Made by a program: the position numbers and the translations under genes
The notes under the pieces: generated by a model
The model's database searches: none
What the model was told of the DNA's origin: nothing
What the model saw: only the letters and a program-made list of their open reading frames with translations
DNA from: Epiperipatus broadwayi
Taxonomy: Eukaryota; Onychophora; Udeonychophora; Euonychophora; Peripatidae
Length of the DNA: 64,000 nt
Direction: 5' to 3'
Assembly (NCBI GenBank): GCA_028023455.1
Contig: JAQFVV010000027.1
Location: 7,869,845-7,933,844 of the forward strand
Shown here: positions 45,709 through 56,701 of the stretch, piece after piece
Position numbering within the stretch: position 1 is the first letter of the stretch
Layout: the number at the start of each line of letters is the position of its first letter

Positions 45709-45905
45709 GTCACCTATTCTATATTTGACTTTATAATACCTCTCCTATTCTTCAAACTCCCTTACATGGAAGGATAAAAAATTTTAGTTTTCTTTCAAAA
45801 TCGATCAAACTATAACCACGTGATTTCTGACCTTAGGCCTCCAAAACATTGTCTTTTTCCTCAAAATAAATGACTGTTTTAAAGTTTAAAAAACCTTTAG
45901 TAATA

Positions 45906-46498
45906 CAAGCAAAACTCCTCATACAGTAGTGCCACTCAGTGCAAGCCCAACTAATCAATGGATGCCAGAAGGCTTGTGCATAAAATCCCTATCTAGTGCC
46001 AACTTCTCCAATATCCCCAGACTAGTTTCTAGCTTGTGGCTTTCATCAGTGAGGAGCCTTGGACCTAAGAGCATAAGAAATGGTGATCATGTGATGTTTA
46101 GTGGTTTAATACCAATCCTGCCTAATAGGATATTGGTGACTATGGTTATTAAATAACCAGACACCAAAATGTATGAGTACTGAACTGAGTTCCCATATGA
46201 CTATATAAGCTAATAAGCTTGGATTGAAAATATTATTATGTTTTCAATTTTATTCTCATAGTTTTGTAGTTAAATAGAGATAAAAGTTAGCTGCTGGAGG
46301 GTTGCATTAGATCCTAAGATCTAGGTGCAGTGCTTTCAAATCCAAGGCTCCTCACTGACAAAAGCCACAAGTTAGAAACAAGTCTGGGGATATTGGATGA
46401 GTAGGCACTAGATAGGGATTTTATGCACAAGTCTTCTGGCATCCATTGATTACTCTGGCTTGCACTGAATGACACTACAGTATGGAGAGTCTTGCCTG
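45906..46498. mobile_element. 593-bp foldback element with 155-bp arms
   Basis: Arms 45906-46060 and 46341-46498 are inverted and about 90% alike. They share GCCACTCAGTGCAAGC or its variant, CAATGGATGCCAGAAG, CTTGTGCATAAAATCCCTAT, CCAATATCCCCAGACT and CTTGTGGCTTT. The outer ends match the compact hairpin at 19650-19740. Each arm can be read inwards as a related peptide (NQWMPE(G/D)LCIKSLSSA, SNIPRLVS(S/N)LWL). The matching open frames on opposite strands are a consequence of the inversion; no protein family is recognised. Confidence 0.85.
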
Positions 46499-46556
46499 TT
46501 TTAATAACAGTTATGAGCAAGCATAAGAAATGATAATCATGTGATGTTTAGTGGAA
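46062..46556 (+). repeat. AGCATAAGAAATG module, two direct copies
   Basis: AGCATAAGAAATGGTGATCA...GTGATGTTTAGTGG (46070-46105) and AGCATAAGAAATGATAATCA...GTGATGTTTAGTGG (46515-46550) are direct copies. One lies in the foldback centre and one just outside its right end. A third is at 19757-19800 and an inverted one at 38190-38212. The unit of mobility may therefore be [foldback arm + this module] rather than the foldback alone. Confidence 0.7.
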
Positions 46557-46559
46557 TGT

Positions 46560-47135
46560 CTCTAGTTGTTTTACGTTTTTATATCAGTATCCACTTTTAG
46601 TATACTCTAAAATTTTGTAAAACTTTTAGCATTATGCTTAGAAAATGTTTTATTATGCAAAATCCTGCATATCAAATTTTGAAAAAGAAAGAATAAAAGT
46701 ATACGTGCATTCAACATAGTTTGGAAAAATATTATGTATGGCACTTCAAAATATATTGTAAAATGTATCTATAAATTTTATTATTTATTTTTTAAATATG
46801 ATCATGTACAGCAAAGAGACAGAAAAATTGTTGTTCATGCATTGTAAAATGTATTAAATTTACAAAATTTTAATTTTTTTGTTTGTTTGTTTGTTTACAT
46901 TTTTTATTGGATATTGTATAATTAAAATCATGTATTTTGATTCTGCATAGTTTGTGGCTTCACTGTATTTAATTCCTCTGGATTTTTCAGTGATGTAGTT
47001 GTTTTTGCAGGTAATATTTCCAAGTTGCAGAAATTGTACCATAATTATCAGATGAAAAAAAAAAGATAAAAGATACAAATATTTAATGGATTTTAAAAAA
47101 TAATAACAAGAAATAGAAGCTGATTATTATAAATA
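46560..47135. other. unassigned AT-rich DNA
   Basis: Contains a (GTTT)n run at 46880-46896. No gene recognised. Confidence 0.3.
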
Positions 47136-47139
47136 CTTT

Positions 47140-47580
47140 GATCAGATTACAACACAATGGAAAAAATACTTTGGATGAAATTACAATATTAAAGAGTTAA
47201 TAAATTTATGTAAGAAAAAGATTGCTAACAAATGTGTTCTATCAGTACTTACTTATGGCTCAAAAACTTGGTTAAGTTAAATATCAATAACAAAATTATA
47301 AACCAAAGACTGTCTTATAGAAAGATATATGTTAGCATTAACAAAAATATATGGGTGAGAGAACAAACAAAATTAATAGACTGAAATGAAACCAGGCTCG
47401 ACATGGTTAACTGGAGTTCTCAACCTGATCCCAAAAGATGTTTCGGGGGGGGGGGGGGGCTATAGGAGAAGCTATGGATAGAAAATAGTGAAATAAAGTC
47501 AATTGCTGTCAAGAGCTGTGAAAACAGAAATGGACAAAAAGCTAAAGGATCCTGGATTCAATTATCAGATAAAAAGTTTA
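47140..47580 (+). pseudogene. RTE-type LINE C-terminal fragment
   Basis: The + strand reads KKIANKCVLSVLTYGSKTWL, then RYMLALTKIYG. It continues in shifted frames with a MKPGSTWLTG block, resembling the CVLPVLTYG.ETW..., R.MLG, and KWAGH blocks at the C-terminus of RTE-type polyproteins (compare 5280-5500). It is 5'-truncated and decayed. Confidence 0.65.
47445..47459 (+). repeat. 15-G homopolymer
   Basis: An uninterrupted run of 15 G lies inside the decayed LINE fragment. It is striking in AT-rich DNA and could form a G-quadruplex or be an assembly or sequencing length artefact. Confidence 0.95.
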
Positions 47581-47584
47581 ACTA

Positions 47585-50310
47585 ATTTAAAATGTTATAT
47601 TTTCCTGTCTGTTTTGTAGCTTAACACCCTAAAACCCCATCTCTTCCCTGAACAATTAATGCTTCACTAATTTTTTTAGGGTGATCGTTGCCCTATAACA
47701 GCTGAGCAATAGTTTAAAATCTTGATTATTACTCCCAGATTTTATAATATTAAGTACATTGGCTGTAAAAATCAGATCAACATATTTTTTTTGTTAATAG
47801 GCAAATGTTTACTTAAATTATAATATTTAATATATTCGAAGTTGATAATTATTATTGTTTACCAATTTTTTAAAAGCTTAGTGATAAAGGTATTTTAAAT
47901 AATCTTATTTTGAATTAAATAAACAATCAGCAATTTGCATTAAACTTCAACTGACTTTATCTAGATAATAAGAAAAAAAAAATTTAAAAAAAGGAGACAT
48001 AACAATTTATTGCTAAAGAAAGTCTGTAGAGGTTAACCAGAATTTGGCCAGTTGTTCTAGTAACTTTACTAAATAATAAGTAAAAAATATTAGATTAAAC
48101 CAGGATAGATTTTCCTAAGAGAACAAAAAGTATCAGTCATCAAATTAAATCTATTTCACTCCTCAATTAGCTCATCAGGAAAATATATTGCACTGTTAAA
48201 TGTCTGGACATTAACTCTTATATTTTGTCATTATGTAATATAATACACATCAATATCCAATAAGCCAATAACCAACATAATGTTTTAAAGAGGTGATTAG
48301 CAATATGTAACAGAAAATTGTCAGTATCATAAGGGGTGAGAGAATATGTGAAATCCATATGAGTTTGAAAGAGAATCAGTCATTAGTAGCAGTTAATACT
48401 GACATTGAATTATTTAATATTTCATGAACTATGTAAATAATTATGACATCAATCTCTAAAGTTGAAAGAAAAAACCTACTACTATCAACTGCATTCAGAA
48501 ATCATATTGAGAAACACTAAGAAATACAGTGAAAGCCTTTCTTTACATAAGAATCAGTTGTGGCATATCAAATCACATCAGAGGTCAATACACATACTGG
48601 AACATTATTAAAATAATCTATTGTTTTGTCTGCAGAGCATTTTCAGTAGAGATACCATTTCAAAGTAGCTGATTTCTAATATGTATATTAAAATGCAGGA
48701 GCTGAATTAATAGATTATTGGAAGCAAGTCATGTGTTTACATCATTAGTTGCACTCTTGCTTTCAACTTAAAGAGTTTGTGTCTGGTGACTGTCAAAAGA
48801 AGCCTATACACAAGACTGCATTCTCACAACTATAAAACATGGTGACAGAAAAGTCATAATTTAGGAAAACATTCTATAATATTTTCCTGGTGTAATCACA
48901 ACTCCACTCTCTTTAAATATTTTGAGAATTCAGAGTCAACCCATGAGGTTTGCAGATAAGATTGTCATTTTCCAAGTTATAGTGATCAGATTCATAAAGT
49001 CCATGAAACCAAGCAAAAGTAAAATATGGACTATTCTTCAATAAGACCCTCATGATAATGGTTAGCATATTCCATGCCACAACATGGGATTGATCGGGCT
49101 TGGAAATTTTTTCAAGTCAGGAGTAGGTTTTGATTTTTTTCTTCAAATAGCCAGGTTCATAACTAACATAGCTAGCCATCCAATAATAATTGATGTTTAG
49201 GTATCTAACAATTATTCATGGGAGGATGAAATTTAAAGTTTAATCTGGGTTAACCATATAGGCACTTATACAGGGCTATAAAAACAACAAATACAAATAT
49301 AATTCAGGATGAACTATTAACAGAGAGATTATTCCTATGGGCATCCAGGATTACCTTCTTATTCTCAAATAATATCAAAAGAATTTATATCTTTCAATGA
49401 TATCTCAGAAAATATTGTCATTCTTCTATGGGACCCTTGGAATGCTTCTTTATTTTTTGATACTATCACAAAGATTATATCTTCCAATGGTATCCTTCAA
49501 AAAATATTACTTTTTTTTCATAAAAATATTCCTCTAAATAATAATGTAATTCTATCTAAATAGAATATAAAGAATGCTTTGTGTAAATAAGTTTTTTATC
49601 ATACTCATAAATGTGTTAAATTTTTCCACTACTTTGACCAAAACTCCAGATTTTGCCTTTTTGCATATTTACCAGAAACAAAGATTTTATTCATGAAAAG
49701 ACAGGTTATAAATTAATCCTGTACTGCATGCAATGAAAATCAGTCCTAAAATTAAAAAATCTTAATTACACATTTTTAAATATAATTTGTTAATACTTTG
49801 AAATTTTCCTTCATTCTTTAGAGAAAAAATATGGATGCTTTTGAACTATGGTGCTGGGAATTTTTTTAGAAATACAGCCTGAAATCTTATTTAAAGCACA
49901 AATATCAAGATTGAAATTATTTTAGTTTGTTTGCATGATCTAATTCATTATAATCTTCAAAAAGTTAGAATCAGAGAAGATGATTAATAATGAGATAGAT
50001 CGACTTTACCATTGTGTCATTGAACAGTGTGAAAAAACAGACAGTAGACTGTATTTAAATCTACCAGCTCTTCCCCCCACCATTAAAGGGCTGCAAGGAA
50101 AAAGTTAAAAACATCTCCCTGAAAAATATGAATTTCTGAATGGTTCTGGATATATATGAACATATTTATTTTAGTAATAGAACATAATAGAATCCATATA
50201 CATCCTAACATTCTCTTAAAAATAAATAAATAAAAACAAAAAATTCCTTTGACAGTTTGATATATTCAAAAATTTCTAATATTGAAATATGAATAATTAC
50301 TATTCTATAA
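47585..50310. other. long unassigned stretch
   Basis: No open frame of note and no recognised repeat family. Around 49375-49505 a roughly 100-bp sequence seems duplicated (TTATATCTT(T/C)CAATG(A/G)TATC, with AAAATATT following). The rest is ordinary AT-rich DNA. Confidence 0.3.
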
Positions 50311-50311
50311 A

Positions 50312-50398
50312 AATAAAATGGTAATGCTTTATTGCTTGGGAGTTCATAAGAAGTTCGAACCCCAGAACTGAGAGCATGAGAATTGAACCTGGAACATA
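50312..50398 (-). mobile_element. SINE 3' part, antisense
   Basis: The minus strand reads CCAGGTTCAATTCTCATG (box B-like), then GGGGTTCGAACTTCTTATGA and CCCAAGCAATAAAGC, the family tail. The box A half is missing, so the copy is 5'-truncated. Confidence 0.75.
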
Positions 50399-50399
50399 A

Positions 50400-51230
50400 T
50401 AAAGTTGAAATCAAGAAACAATGTAATGCATATTTTAATCATCAAAATATTTACTTACAAATTATAAAAGGAAATAAAAAATATGTTTACGTTTATCATG
50501 ATAAAAAAAAAGCCATAAGTCTGAAATCAAAGAGTCATATTTGGCTTGCGAGCTATAGTTTGCCCACCCCTGTTCTAGAGGAAAACTTGTTCATATATTC
50601 AACTGGATTTGCTATGGATTTAACACCCTCAAATACTAAATGGTGTGTAAAGGTCACTATTAGATATCAGAGTGCAGTATAATAATAGCCACCCATTTTT
50701 CATCTCAAAATTAGTTTCAGAAAAAACCTGACATGTGGTCTTTGTTAATAGAAATTATGCAATGCAGACATTTTTATAAGTTTAATAAATTTAAAAATAA
50801 AATCTGCAAAAAATATTTTAAAATTTTATTTTTAATAAGAATACTTATTATTATACATAGTTTTTATTTTAGAAGGAAATTATGCTAAGTGCAAACATTC
50901 TGAATATATTATTATAGAAATAGAATAAACTTTACTGCATTTGAAATTCAAATGACTGAATAAATTTTTAATTTTGTTTATTGTTTCTTTTTATTATTAT
51001 TTTCTTTTAAATGAATATACATCTAACTGACAACTGTTTTTTTTTTTAAAAAAAATAAATTAGTGTTGATAACAGCTTTCCTCTCTCTAATTATTAATTA
51101 GCAATACTAATAAGTAAATATTATAACTGTATTTATAGTTAATCTTTCAATAAATTAACAACTGCAGCAGCTTATGACCATTCAAATTCAATGTAAAAAC
51201 AAGATATAATAGAGATGAATTTGCAATACC
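50400..51230. other. unassigned AT-rich DNA
   Basis: A lysine/serine-rich + strand frame at 50383-50682 has no recognisable motif. Nothing else was found. Confidence 0.3.
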
Positions 51231-51234
51231 AGTG

Positions 51235-51600
51235 CAAACCAACCCATTAACCACAAATACATCCACGTTAAAACATGGTAGTCCATTATTCGGCTTACTT
51301 TATATTGTGCAATGCTGTCTTTTTAACTTCTGCAACAAACTTTACTTTCTTAAAGCTCTCTATTGAATTCTATCCTCATATCTTCTCAATGAAAGGAATC
51401 AATAATGTATTTCTTTAATATTCCCTCTGAGACAATCTTTATAATGTGAACAGGATCTGCTACTCTCATGAAAATCAGGCTTGAATTAGATCATAAAATA
51501 CTTGTTCAGAAACTTTTATCTTCACATGTCCAAACCAATGAAGATGTAATTTTATAATACTAGAATCTACAGCAGGATTTTCCTAAAACTTCTTTCATGC
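51235..51600 (-). mobile_element. LINE 3'-end fragment, antisense
   Basis: The minus strand at about 51555-51500 reads LHLHWFGHVKIKV, a WFGHV C-terminal signature of LINE polyproteins. It continues towards 51240 as a decayed basic tail. It is the same family as 120-470. Confidence 0.55.
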
Positions 51601-51784
51601 ATTAAACCTTACTAAAAGATTATTATTTTCCATTGATCTCTTTGACATTATTATTATGAATTATTAAAAAATTTGTAAAGGTCTTAGATAATGCTTTTTT
51701 TTTTTTTGGAAAAATTAAAAATGATTGGATTTATAAAATAATGTATATTGTTTATCTGAAGGTTTATGAAATGACATTTTAGTA

Positions 51785-52625
51785 TTAATTTTTATGTTGG
51801 ACTATTTCCATCATCTAATATTAAAGATTAATTTTAAACTTTATTTAAACTTTTCAAAACTTTCCAAATACCTTCAACTGTTAGTAGGAGCACACAGATT
51901 AGTATATAACAATGTTTTGAGTGGTATTATTCTTTTTTCTTCAGGTGTTGATGGCCTAATCAGTGTCAGTATTAGCTTGGTAATGGAATCTAGATATTTA
52001 GATTCATGAATATTGACTTTAAGATAATGCTTCAATCAAATGATCTGTTCTGTCAAAGGCAAGTCAGTAGGAATATTGTATACATATCTAAGGTGGTCCT
52101 CCTGACTTCTCCACTTTTTTAATCAGAGTAAGGTTAATTAATGTTTTCCAGAAATTATGCATTGTCATACTAGATTGATTAATGGGATTATTTGACATTG
52201 ACATGTGAGCAGCTTCTTTTAATTTTTTTTTGTGCTTTTTCCTCTTTATCCAATAATTTTGTAATTTCCCAAATCAAACATATGTTCCTCGATACATACA
52301 TAATCTATTATGTTAAATACGTCTGTTTTCTCTTTTCTAATCATCACTTCGTGCTCTTTCAATAATTTTTCAATGGGGTAACTGATTGTTGTATTTGGCA
52401 GAATATTCAGTTTGTTAATTAAATTCAATATTCATGAATCTAAAAGTCCAGATTCAATCCCATGCTAGCACTGTACGTGAAGAAGAGAGAACAATATCAT
52501 TTGACATGTATTATGTACTAACCTAACAGTTGAATGTACTTGGAAAGTTTAAATAAGGTTTAATCTTTTTTTTAAAGACATTCAATATTTAATATTAGAT
52601 GATGGAAATAGTCCAATATAAAATT
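51785..52625. mobile_element. 841-bp foldback element with ~200-bp arms
   Basis: The left arm (51785-52018) and right arm (about 52428-52625) are inverted copies. They share TTGGACTATTTCCATCATCT, AATATTAAA, TTATTTAAACTTT, TTCAACTGTTAG and, at the inner ends, TTAGATTCATGAATATTGA. The arms differ by several indels. The 410-bp centre contains a short minus-strand frame (52246-52428) with VFNIIDYVCIEE, loosely like an endonuclease IDY motif. No transposase is present. Confidence 0.85.
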
Positions 52626-52629
52626 AATA

Positions 52630-55600
52630 TAAAATATATATTTAAAAAAATTACAAAAATATACAAAATATGTTTTAATAAAAAAATTTTGGACATAAAA
52701 ATTCATTAAAAGTTATTCATTAAATTTTATTAACAAATTGCATTCTTAATGTGATCATTGTACCTGATGTATAGCCGTATTTGGTTTGAAGATTATTTGT
52801 ATGACTTACAACTAGTTTCAAACCAAATAAGAAATGGGAAAAATTCAAAATATGGTTTCAGTAACAATTTTCAATCTGAGATATTTTTGATACTTATTCT
52901 TATAATTCCAAAATTTGGGAGAGTGATTTATTTGGAATTAAACTTTAAATTCCAGATCCTTTTTGAATTCAATTAATTCTGCTTGTAATAAAAAAAAATC
53001 TATTACAGATATACAGAATCCCTAATGGCATATTCAAATTTTCAAGATCCATAAATTGAATATTAAAAGCTTCTACTGACTTTCAAGTGATCCATGGATA
53101 ATAGTATATCATCAGAAGCATATAACTTTTCCAATAATTAAAATTTGCATTGAGATGTCAAAGTAATAAAAACAAGTTCAATTCAATGTAGATTATAAAC
53201 AAATCGATTTTTGAATTGCAATTAATGAAGTTAAATAAAGAATATATGTTAGCCACATAAAATATATGCCTTTTTAAATCCATTAATTATATTATTATAG
53301 GTTTGACAATTTTAAGAAAAACAGAACTGAAAACCTCAATAAAAAAATGCAAACAGTTACCTTTTGACAGACAGCATATTTAAATGGTGTAAAAGATTAC
53401 TGTAACTTTTCATTTTTGCCACATAATTATGCAAAAATTTGATCATTCAAAGATTTAGCTTTAATAATATTTATTGCTTTAAAACATAATTGTAGAAGAT
53501 ATTGAAGTTTTGTGCAGACATTCTTGCAATTGAATGTTTTTATATGAAAAATATAATGTATTATTCAAACATTAATACTATCACAAGTCAAAGTTATATT
53601 AGAAATATAATTTGATTTTGTTATAAATTTTTTTCAAAATAATAAAATATAATTTCTCCTGATGTATAAATCTCTGATTAATCCACCCAAAGAAATTTAT
53701 CTATCACTTCATCATTTCTAGAACTATAATACTGAACATAGGTCATTAAAATATTGATTCTATAAAATACTGATACATACAATAGAGTATAAGATTTATT
53801 TGTTTACAATTTAAATATTAACGATTTTAAACATCCTCAGCTTTTTTATCTACAAGATGATAAACTGTGTTGATAGTCAATGGAATACTTAAAATTTGAT
53901 CTAAGTTCATTTTCATTATGTAATTATTATATCTAGTATAAATGGTAATATTAAGTTGTTAATGACTATATGAGGATATCTTGCTTTTGCAATAAAACAT
54001 GATATAAGAAACTTTTACATCTGTTTAAAAATAATTTAAATTCTGCTATAAAACTCTTTAAAAAAAATTTTTTTAAGATATTTGAAATATTCTATTTTTT
54101 TTCATTTCTATTGGGATGCATCATTTCTATGTGATTTTTCATCTACGATGATTTTACAGCAATGTTGTTGAATGTTTTCTTAAAAATAAGACATAATGGC
54201 ATTGAATTATTTCCAGTGAAGCAATAAATCTGAGGACTAAGGACTCTTGGAAATAGCGGGTGAACTTTGGAAGTGATATAATTATAGCATCTATTAAAAA
54301 TAATTATAAAACAATTATAGCTAAAAAATTACAAATGAAAATATTTATCTCTATTATGTATAGTATATAAATATAGTTAGTAGAGTTACAATTCACATTA
54401 ATACTTTCAATGTTATTTTAAACAATCTCATTTCTTTTCACCTCGCATCAAATTGAATTATAATTTCATATCCGTTCTGAGCGAATGATACGTTAAAGTG
54501 CATTTCATCAGAAAAGTCACACTGAAACAGACTCGGAGCATTCAAAATAAATATTGCATATTACATTGCAATGTACACCTCCAAGTATACTTGACTAAAT
54601 ACGTAAACAATTCAACATTTATCAGTAAAACAACTTGAAGATTTCCGTCACCGTCACTTTGCTAATAATTTAAACAATTGTAAATCAAATTAATTAGACA
54701 ACCTTTCAATGATTATTATTACTCATTACTCTTATTGAAATTAAGATAAAATAAAAAATAAAATTATTATTTCCCCTTTTCGTTTGTGTTTGTAATTTTA
54801 TTTGTCAAAATGTTTTAACATCTGCAACTGAAAAGATTTTTATGATTTTCCTCGAATAAAATAGTTGCTTCATTTTAGATACAGCTAAATATATTTTCAT
54901 TGTGGTTCAACAGAATCATAGCTCTCACTCAGTGGCTAGGTGTGTTGCCCTATTAATACTGATGAGTAATTATGTATGTGTGATTATTTAAATTAAGAAT
55001 TTTACATATTTTATTTGGGCAAAAGTTGAACACTGTTATCTGTGATTGGCAAACCATGCCTTCTTTTTTTCTTCCTGCCATATCACTCCATGCAAACTAG
55101 ATTGATATTCCTCTGTGAATCAAAGGCGTGATTGAGTTGTTGTTTATATACCAAAAAAATAAGATTTACATTCGGAATTATTCTTTGCATGCTTGCACAG
55201 GTATTTGTGTTGAGCAACTCTTGTGGTGATCTCAGACATTAAAAACATTTTTCCAAATAAAATAAAAAATACTAAAGCAAGTATCTGATTCATCTATCAA
55301 CCTAAAATTCCAAAGATCCCTTTCAATTTTTCATAAATCTCTAAAGGGACTATAGTGATACTCTTGAAAATCATCATACCCAATAAACTGAAGAACATAT
55401 TGATTGATATGATCTTACTATCAAAGCAACCTGAAATGAAGCCTTTGTGTTATAGTAATAGGGGATCCAAATTCATTTCCAGATAATAAATTAGATAGAA
55501 TAACATTTTTGCATACAACAGTTGCAGTAGTTATGTCACTGCGATAAAATATTCTGAACCTTTTAAGTTATTAAAATCAGCAGTACAGAAGAGTCTACTG

Positions 55601-55685
55601 TATCTCAATATTTAAGTCTACTACTCTAATTAAAAAGCTATTGAGATATTTAAATTGATTCAACCATCCAAGCTGAAAGTTGCTG
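52630..55685. other. long unassigned stretch
   Basis: AT-rich, with no open frame beyond 72 codons that shows a family. A slightly CpG-containing patch lies at 54470-54660 (CCGTTCTGAGCGAATGATACG, split across words; ACTCGGAGC). I see nothing to annotate as a gene. Confidence 0.3.
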
Positions 55686-55689
55686 AAAA

Positions 55690-56700
55690 TTTTTTTTTCA
55701 TGTCTTGAGTTTTTTGACCACCAATTTCTAAATCAAAATCTTTACATATTATATTCAAAACTTTAAGTACATTCTGTGGATCATCTTTTGAATTGGCATA
55801 GATAACATAATCATTATCATACTGTAAATCCAAAAGTTAAAAAGAAGTTCTTGTTCTTGCTTTTAATCAATTCAAATTAAAAATCCTATCGTTAAACTAG
55901 TGTCACAACTCGAATTCTAATTTATGTTCCAATGACCATTGTTATAAAAATTGACAATAAAGTTGAAGAAAGTTTACATCCTTGTTTAACACCAGTTTTT
56001 AGCTCAGATTTTCCACCTTTAGTAATAACACTTTCTCTCATTCCATAGTGCACTTTGTGTAGAAGCTATATAATAGGAATAAACTTCAGTGGACAACCCA
56101 TTTCAAACAGTGCTACAGACGTATTCAATTAACTGAGTCAAATATCTTAACCAAATCAAGAAAAACAAAATATATACATAAATCACATCTTTTATTGCAT
56201 TTGCCTGAATTCAAAAATCATATTTGTAATGCTTTTTGATTCTATAAAACCATGCTGAATCTCTGGTAACCATTCTATGATTGGAAGCAATCTAGTCAAT
56301 AAAATCCCTTGAAAATATCTTTGTTATGGTGGATAAAAGTAATATTCAATGATGATTATAAGACAATCTTGGCTATCTTCTGTTTTGAACAAATTGGAAC
56401 AATGGAAATATCCTTAAGATCAAGTGGCAAAACTTTATAAGTCTATATATTCCTAAAAAAAAAAAATTCAAATATTTTTGAAACTTAATACATCACAATT
56501 ATATTTTAACATTTCTCCAGTATCTAATCAGGATCAGCAACCTTCCTATTTTTAAGATTATAAAGAGCTCTTCTAACTTCATTAAACTAGATATCTTTGT
56601 TCAAATCCAAATGATTCACGAAAATGGATTTATCATTAAAAGTCATTAATCTTAATTTTTGTATCACTATTCAAAAAATGATCAAAATACTCCCTCTAAA
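55690..56700 (-). mobile_element. LINE reverse transcriptase fragment, antisense
   Basis: Reading the minus strand from 56690: EYFDHFLNSDTKIKIND, HLDLNKDI or its frame variant, RALYNLKNRKVADPD. Then motif A is approximated by LDLVKIFDSVN, FLLYSFYTKCTM..., GVKQGCKLSSTLLSIFI (motif B) at about 55950-56000, and QYDNDYVIYANSKDD at 55785-55835 (the YADD box changed to YDND). This is an ordered reverse transcriptase core with several stops. It is related to 780-2340 and distinct from the RTE copies. Confidence 0.75.
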
Positions 56701-56701
56701 A

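Larger units (their letters stand above)
41419..45710 (-). mobile_element. PHD-finger LINE, nearly full length, internally deleted
   Basis: Read right to left on the minus strand, this is an ordered non-LTR element: ORF1 with a PHD-like finger (45382-45708) and a coiled coil (45167-45376); an endonuclease (about 43660-44400); a charged linker (43440-43606); reverse transcriptase fingers (41970-42430); and a C-terminal region (41419-41964). A 715-bp palindrome (42740-43454) is inserted between linker and reverse transcriptase. The catalytic palm with the YxDD box is missing, because the fingers run almost directly into the C-terminal part. Architecture (ORF1 with PHD plus APE-RT) is known in CR1/L2-like LINEs. 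Dispersed stops make it inactive. Confidence 0.8.

Noticed and set aside
48150-48190. Minus-strand CTGATGA...GAAA spacing like a hammerhead core
   Set aside because: Stem II would have only three weak pairs, and no stem I or stem III partner strands exist; a chance match.
54955-54990. CTGATGAG word in AT-rich DNA
   Set aside because: No stem II and no GAAA follow.
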